Positions 61,070 to 64,000 of a DNA stretch of 64,000 bases are shown piece by piece. Made by a program: the position numbers and the translations under genes. The notes under the pieces are model-generated. The model worked only from the letters and a program-made list of their open reading frames with translations. It did no database searches and was not told the DNA's origin. Source of the stretch: Roseomonas elaeocarpi (GTDB lineage Bacteria > Pseudomonadota > Alphaproteobacteria > Acetobacterales > Acetobacteraceae); assembly GCF_042433915.1 (NCBI RefSeq), contig NZ_JBHLUN010000005.1:496001-560000 (forward strand), written 5' to 3'. Positions within the stretch are counted from its first letter, which is position 1. Every line of letters starts with the position of its first letter.

Positions 61070-61468
61070 TCAGGGCGCCGGACGCAGCCCGAGGGCGGTC
61101 CAGCCCTGTTCCATGATCTTCCGCACGGCTTCGGCCTTGAGCTCCATCTCCCGACGCGCCTGACCGAGCCGGAAGGCGAAATCGGCATCGCCGTGGTCAT
61201 GGGCCACGCCCTGCATGACCTGGCAGAGAAGCGCTCTCTCGTTGATCATGCGCGCCGCAGTTTCCAGGGTTCGGTCGACCTGCTGCATCTGGGCCTGGTC
61301 CAGTTCCGCGGCGGAAAAGCCGTGTCCCATGTGGCAGATGAAGTTGTTCTTGGGACTCCTGCCCTCGGGGCCGTCGTCGGCGCGCATCGCCCCGCCGCAA
61401 TGAGGGCAGACCAAGCCGAAGGCCGAGTCGTTCGGGCGTTCGCGATACATTGTGGCCAATCCAAACAA
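61070..61468 (-). CDS. CheB-tail-like zinc-ribbon and helical protein
   Basis: 132 aa. It resembles only the C-terminal appendage of some CheB-type methylesterase proteins: a CPHCGGAM...CHMGHGFS zinc-ribbon (residues about 21-52) followed by a long helical region (VDRTLETAARMINERALLCQ and onward). No response-regulator or methylesterase catalytic domain is present. It may be a free-standing adaptor or a remnant. No chemotaxis gene is in the window. Start ATG 61468; an internal ATG follows six codons later. Confidence 0.65.
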   Translation of the reverse strand: MFGLATMYRERPNDSAFGLVCPHCGGAMRADDGPEGRSPKNNFICHMGHGFSAAELDQAQMQQVDRTLETAARMINERALLCQVMQGVAHDHGDADFAFRLGQARREMELKAEAVRKIMEQGWTALGLRPAP

Positions 61469-61737
61469 TCTGGGTCGCCAGACAGAATGTAGGCGGTTCC
61501 GAGGGGAAAGCTACAGAGGGCCGGCCGGAAGACATGCCCCTGGACTTGGAAGCGCACCGAGTTGCGCCCCGTGCGGCCTGCAATGCTCCCGGCGACCCGT
61601 CGCTTCCGCCAAGCGGGTGAGCGGCGCCGGCAACAGTGATCATCCGGGCCCTTCCGGCACGTGTCGCAGGGGCGCAGCTTCTTCCCGGCCGGTGAGCGCT
61701 GCCAGGTGGCAGCGGCCGGCCTCGACCGGAGATGATC

Positions 61738-61935
61738 TTGGACCGACGACGTTTGCTGCTGGGCCTGCTCACCGCACTGGGTGCCGCACCGGTGCTGATT
61801 GGGGCGGGTGAAGCCGAGGCCCAACCCTTCGACCGCGGCCCGCCGCCTCCGCCGCGTCGTCGGCCGCCCCCGCCGCCACGCCGCCCACCGCCGCGTCGCC
61901 GCCGGCGCTACCGCCGGCCGCCCCCGCACCGCTGA
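61738..61935 (+). CDS. Small exported Pro/Arg-rich protein
   Basis: 65 aa from TTG 61738, chosen because GGAG lies 6 nt upstream; ATG 61732 is possible. It has a Tat-like signal (DRRRLLLGLLTALGAAPVLI, cleaved near AEAQ). The mature part of about 40 residues is almost only Pro and Arg (PPPPPRRRPPPPPRRPPPRR). Very basic and probably extended. Function unknown. Confidence 0.55.
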   Translation: MDRRRLLLGLLTALGAAPVLIGAGEAEAQPFDRGPPPPPRRRPPPPPRRPPPRRRRRYRRPPPHR

Positions 61936-62142
61936 ACCCGGACGATTATTCGCTGGTGGCCGCCGACCGTGCCGTGCGTGGCGGCCACCCGACGAGGCGT
62001 CTCACGCTGCCGGGCACATGGCCTGCCGGTGGCCGTTGCGGCCTCGCGACATCCCCTCAGAACCGCGTGAGTCCCGGCCTTCGACCCTATCATTGCAGTG
62101 CAGCATGGGACCAAACAGCCTCTCCGCCGATCAGGAGAGACC

Positions 62143-62682
62143 ATGAGAAAGCCCTTCCTCCTCGCCACGCTGTTGACGCTCGCGGGATGCGGCTACTCGG
62201 ACTCACGCATGGCGCACCAGGCGCAGATCAACATGGAGGGGATGACGGCCGTTGACCTCCAGAGCTGTGCGGGCGTTCCCGACAAGACCAAGAAGATCGA
62301 CGACCACACCGAGATCTTCACCTACAACCTGAAGAACGACAGCAGCGGCGGCGTCGAGGTCACGCTGCCGATCGTCGGTGGCGGCTACACCATCGGCGGC
62401 AGCGGCTCGCAGTGCGCGGCGAACTTCCGCATGGTCGACAACAAGGTGGCGGCGCTGTTCTACAGCGGCAACAACGATCGCACCGTGGGCGAGGACGGCA
62501 TCTGCGCGCCGATCATCCGCGGCTGCATGCGCCGCCCGCAGTCGAGCATGATCCCGCTCGACGACGAGACGCGCGCCCTGTCTTCGGGCTTCCACCAACC
62601 GCCCGCACCGCCCCCGCCGCCGGTCACGGCCGCCCCGGTGCTCAGCGACACGACGGTGCGGATGCCAACCGTCGGTCGGTAA
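62143..62682 (+). CDS. Lipoprotein of unknown function
   Basis: 179 aa. Shine-Dalgarno AGGAGA, ATG 62143. Lipobox LTLAGC at residues about 12-17. The mature domain (LQSCAGVPDKTKKIDDHTEI; CAANFRMVDNKVAALFYSGN) has several Cys and a strand-rich look with a Gly-rich turn (VGGGYTIGGSGSQ). The tail is Pro-rich. I recall relatives in Rhodospirillales but no function. It probably sits at the outer or inner membrane facing the periplasm. Confidence 0.75.
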   Translation: MRKPFLLATLLTLAGCGYSDSRMAHQAQINMEGMTAVDLQSCAGVPDKTKKIDDHTEIFTYNLKNDSSGGVEVTLPIVGGGYTIGGSGSQCAANFRMVDNKVAALFYSGNNDRTVGEDGICAPIIRGCMRRPQSSMIPLDDETRALSSGFHQPPAPPPPPVTAAPVLSDTTVRMPTVGR

Positions 62683-62788
62683 CAACGCCACCGCCGGAGC
62701 GATGGGTGGTGCGCCTTGCCGGCATGATCCATCGCGCACGGCAGGCGTTGAAAGGCTGTGAAACGTCCTGTCCTCAGGAGGAGCGAAG

Positions 62789-63028
62789 ATGTCGAAACGG
62801 AACAGATCCCGCGTTTTCGCGGTGCTGGCACTGATCCTCACCGCCGGCAGCCTCGCCGGCTGCGGCTGCGGCCCGCTCGGCCTCAGCTGGTGCGGCGGCG
62901 GTCCGGGTGGCGGGCCCGGTGGTGGTCGGGGCGGTGGCTGGGGCGGTGGTCCGGGTGGCCCTGGTGGTGGATGGGGCGGCGGACCGGGTGGTGGTCCCGG
63001 CAGTGGTCCTGGCGGCGGCTGGCGCTGA
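62789..63028 (+). CDS. Glycine-rich lipoprotein
   Basis: 79 aa with AGGAGGAG before ATG 62789. Signal and lipobox: AVLALILTAGSLAGC. The mature part (CGCGPLGLSWCGGG, then repeats such as GGGPGGPGGGWGGGPGGGPG) is nearly all Gly/Pro with Trp. Likely a disordered surface or periplasmic tail anchored by lipid. Confidence 0.65.
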   Translation: MSKRNRSRVFAVLALILTAGSLAGCGCGPLGLSWCGGGPGGGPGGGRGGGWGGGPGGPGGGWGGGPGGGPGSGPGGGWR

Positions 63029-63213
63029 TCCCGGGACGCGGCGCGGATGACGCGCGAAGCACGGCGCGCCGGAGCACCGAGTCGCCCGGCCGTGTAACGC
63101 CGCATGCACCGGCCGCGGGAGGCCGGCGCAACCTTGGGCGTTGTTGCCCGGCGGGTGGCGCAGCAACCTCGCGCCATCCGGACCGGCTACTCCCCACACC
63201 GACCGTTCCGGCC

Positions 63214-63253
63214 GAGCCCAGGACAGAACACGGCTCACACCTGTCCTGGGCTC
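63214..63253. repeat. 13-bp inverted repeat
   Basis: Arms GAGCCCAGGACAG (63214-63226) and CTGTCCTGGGCTC (63241-63253) with a 14-nt spacer. It is between the glycine-rich lipoprotein and the convergent 63307-63645 gene, so it may be their shared terminator. The spacer holds a 14-mer that recurs at 63761. Confidence 0.6.
63225..63238 (+). repeat. Direct repeat copy 1 (AGAACACGGCTCAC)
   Basis: Identical 14-mer at 63225-63238 and 63761-63774. Both copies touch an inverted repeat. Confidence 0.7.
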
Positions 63254-63306
63254 CCCCTGTCGGGGCGCGCCTCAGGCGGTGACCCTGGATCGAGGTTCCG
63301 GGCCGC

Positions 63307-63645
63307 TTAGTCCCGTTGTTCCCAGCTCCGCCGGCCCTGGTAGCTCGCTTCCAGCCTTTGCCGCAGCCGTCTGATCTGCCGCTGGAGGTCGTCGTTCTCG
63401 CGCTGCGCCTGTCGCAGGCGGGACGACGTGGCCTTCAGGGCTTCGGCAGGGTCCTCCGCCGGGCGACGCGAGGCCGCCGGCCCGCGGCTGGCCGCCTGGG
63501 CCGGGCCGAGCAATTGCTGCCAGCTCAGGCCCGAGCGCTTGATCAGCCGGTGCGCCGCCATGGCCGCCGCCGCGCGCTCCCCATCGTGTTCGGAGCCGAG
63601 GAGCCCCAGCACCCGCACCAGCTTCGCCAAGTCGGATGCCTGCAC
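63307..63645 (-). CDS. Hypothetical protein with N-terminal helical and C-terminal coiled-coil regions
   Basis: 112 aa from GTG 63645. The N-terminal 42 residues (LAKLVRVLGLLGSEHDGERA, then HRLIKRSGLSWQQLL) look like a helical motif common in small alphaproteobacterial proteins, including phage-borne ones. Residues 70-105 form a coiled coil (SSRLRQAQRENDDLQRQIRR). No function can be given. Confidence 0.6.
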   Translation of the reverse strand: MQASDLAKLVRVLGLLGSEHDGERAAAAMAAHRLIKRSGLSWQQLLGPAQAASRGPAASRRPAEDPAEALKATSSRLRQAQRENDDLQRQIRRLRQRLEASYQGRRSWEQRD

Positions 63646-63722
63646 GCCACCGGCCCTTCCATGCTTCCCCAGGAGAACATCGGGGCGCCCCGCTGATTTT
63701 CCCCTGTGCGCCGCCCGCCGTC

Positions 63723-63762
63723 CTCACATCGCGGGGAGGCGGGTGCCGCCCCGCGATGTGAG
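63723..63762. terminator. 14-bp inverted repeat, probable eutC terminator
   Basis: Perfect arms CTCACATCGCGGGG (63723-63736) and CCCCGCGATGTGAG (63749-63762) with a 12-nt loop, 8 nt beyond the eutC stop on the minus strand. No U tract. Confidence 0.6.
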
Positions 63763-63774
63763 AACACGGCTCAC
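63761..63774 (+). repeat. Direct repeat copy 2 (AGAACACGGCTCAC)
   Basis: Identical to 63225-63238. This copy overlaps the end of the 14-bp inverted repeat and the eutC stop codon. Confidence 0.7.
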
Positions 63775-64000
63775 CGGACCGCGCCGTCCTCCGCCCCCGG
63801 CAGCAAACCGCCATCGCCGCCGCCGAGGCTGTTGGCGGCATCCTCCTTGAGCGCCACGCCCGTCAGGCGCCGCAGGAGGCCCTCCCGCACCAGCCAGGCG
63901 ATCCGGTCCGCCGCGGCCTCGGTGCCCAGCCCGCCCTGGGGGTGGATGTTGGACACGCAGTTCCGCTCTGAATCCCGCCGGCCCACCCGCGGCGCGTGAG
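63771..64000 (-). CDS. eutC: Ethanolamine ammonia-lyase small subunit, C-terminal part
   Basis: The visible 75 residues contain DSERNCVSNIHPQGG and AADRIAWLVREGLLRRLTG followed by VALKEDA, the conserved C-terminal end of EutC. With EutB it forms the B12-dependent enzyme that splits ethanolamine to acetaldehyde and ammonia. The 5' end lies beyond the window. The last 20 residues (GGGDGGLLPGAEDG) extend past the usual C-terminus. EutB is expected just upstream, outside the window. Confidence 0.8.
   Translation of the reverse strand, partial: HAPRVGRRDSERNCVSNIHPQGGLGTEAAADRIAWLVREGLLRRLTGVALKEDAANSLGGGDGGLLPGAEDGAVR

Noticed and set aside
61850..61935. CCGCCG-type repeats considered as a DNA repeat element
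   Set aside because: They are explained by Pro/Arg codons of one small exported protein.
62890..63028. GGTGGTCCGGGTGG-type repeats considered as a minisatellite
   Set aside because: They lie in frame within a lipoprotein gene and encode its Gly/Pro tail.

Overview
The window is about 64 kb of very GC-rich DNA (estimated by eye near 70% G+C) from an alphaproteobacterium. The best guess is the family Acetobacteraceae, in the Roseomonas-like part of Rhodospirillales. Supporting signs are the order rpsB-tsf-pyrH-frr-uppS-cdsA-dxr-rseP-bamA-skp-lpxD-fabZ-lpxA-lpxI, use of LpxI rather than LpxH, the RpoH protein, and small families such as DUF6502, DUF6476 and DUF2256. No rRNA, CRISPR array, transposase, integrase or prophage module was recognised. 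One tRNA (Glu, CTC) is present.

Layout. (1) 1-5.7 kb: a DUF6502 gene cut by the left edge, a DUF5666 exported protein, and dnaE. (2) 5.98-19.8 kb: a long co-directional core block for translation (rpsB, tsf, frr), UMP kinase (pyrH), isoprenoid and phospholipid precursors (uppS, cdsA, dxr), and outer-membrane assembly and lipid A (rseP, bamA, skp-like, lpxD, fabZ, lpxA, lpxI). Many genes overlap by 4-8 nt and several use TTG or GTG starts. (3) 19.8-24.8 kb: an HU protein, a proline-rich exported protein, an SDR, a creatininase-family protein, a membrane hydrolase, and an IMPase/hydratase pair. (4) 24.8-42.9 kb: an accessory surface-glycan region. A minus-strand trio (Gfo/Idh oxidoreductase, SIS isomerase, CMP-sugar transferase-like) diverges from a plus-strand, translationally coupled set: an unknown 608-aa protein, a 1068-aa GT4 fusion, an unknown 162-aa protein and an MptE/DUF115-like protein, followed by an SDR. 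A hydantoinase/oxoprolinase pair (hyuA-hyuB) separates this from a second MptE-like gene, an O-antigen-ligase-like membrane protein and a class III aminotransferase.

(5) 43-52.6 kb: mixed metabolism, with a class II glutamine amidotransferase, pyrE, an ELM1-family protein, a type II NADH dehydrogenase, a probably iron-controlled small protein, an Asp/Glu racemase, a YdcF-like protein, a D-2-hydroxyacid dehydrogenase and a class II aldolase. (6) 52.6-58.5 kb: an unusually AT-rich 570-bp gap, an isolated nuoM, a Tat-exported Gfo/Idh enzyme, a ClC antiporter and rpoH. (7) 58.7-64 kb: an RluA-type pseudouridine synthase, DUF6476 and DUF2256 genes, tRNA-Glu, a pair of tiny membrane proteins, a CheB-tail-like zinc protein, low-complexity exported proteins, and the 3' end of eutC on the right edge.

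The most promising places for something undescribed are the glycan region (a CMP-sugar pathway without NeuB in view, a glycosyltransferase with three apparent beta-repeats, two MptE-like proteins and two proteins of unknown family) and the overlapping 78-aa/31-aa membrane-protein pair beside tRNA-Glu. All family calls are from reading the translated sequence; no database search was possible.
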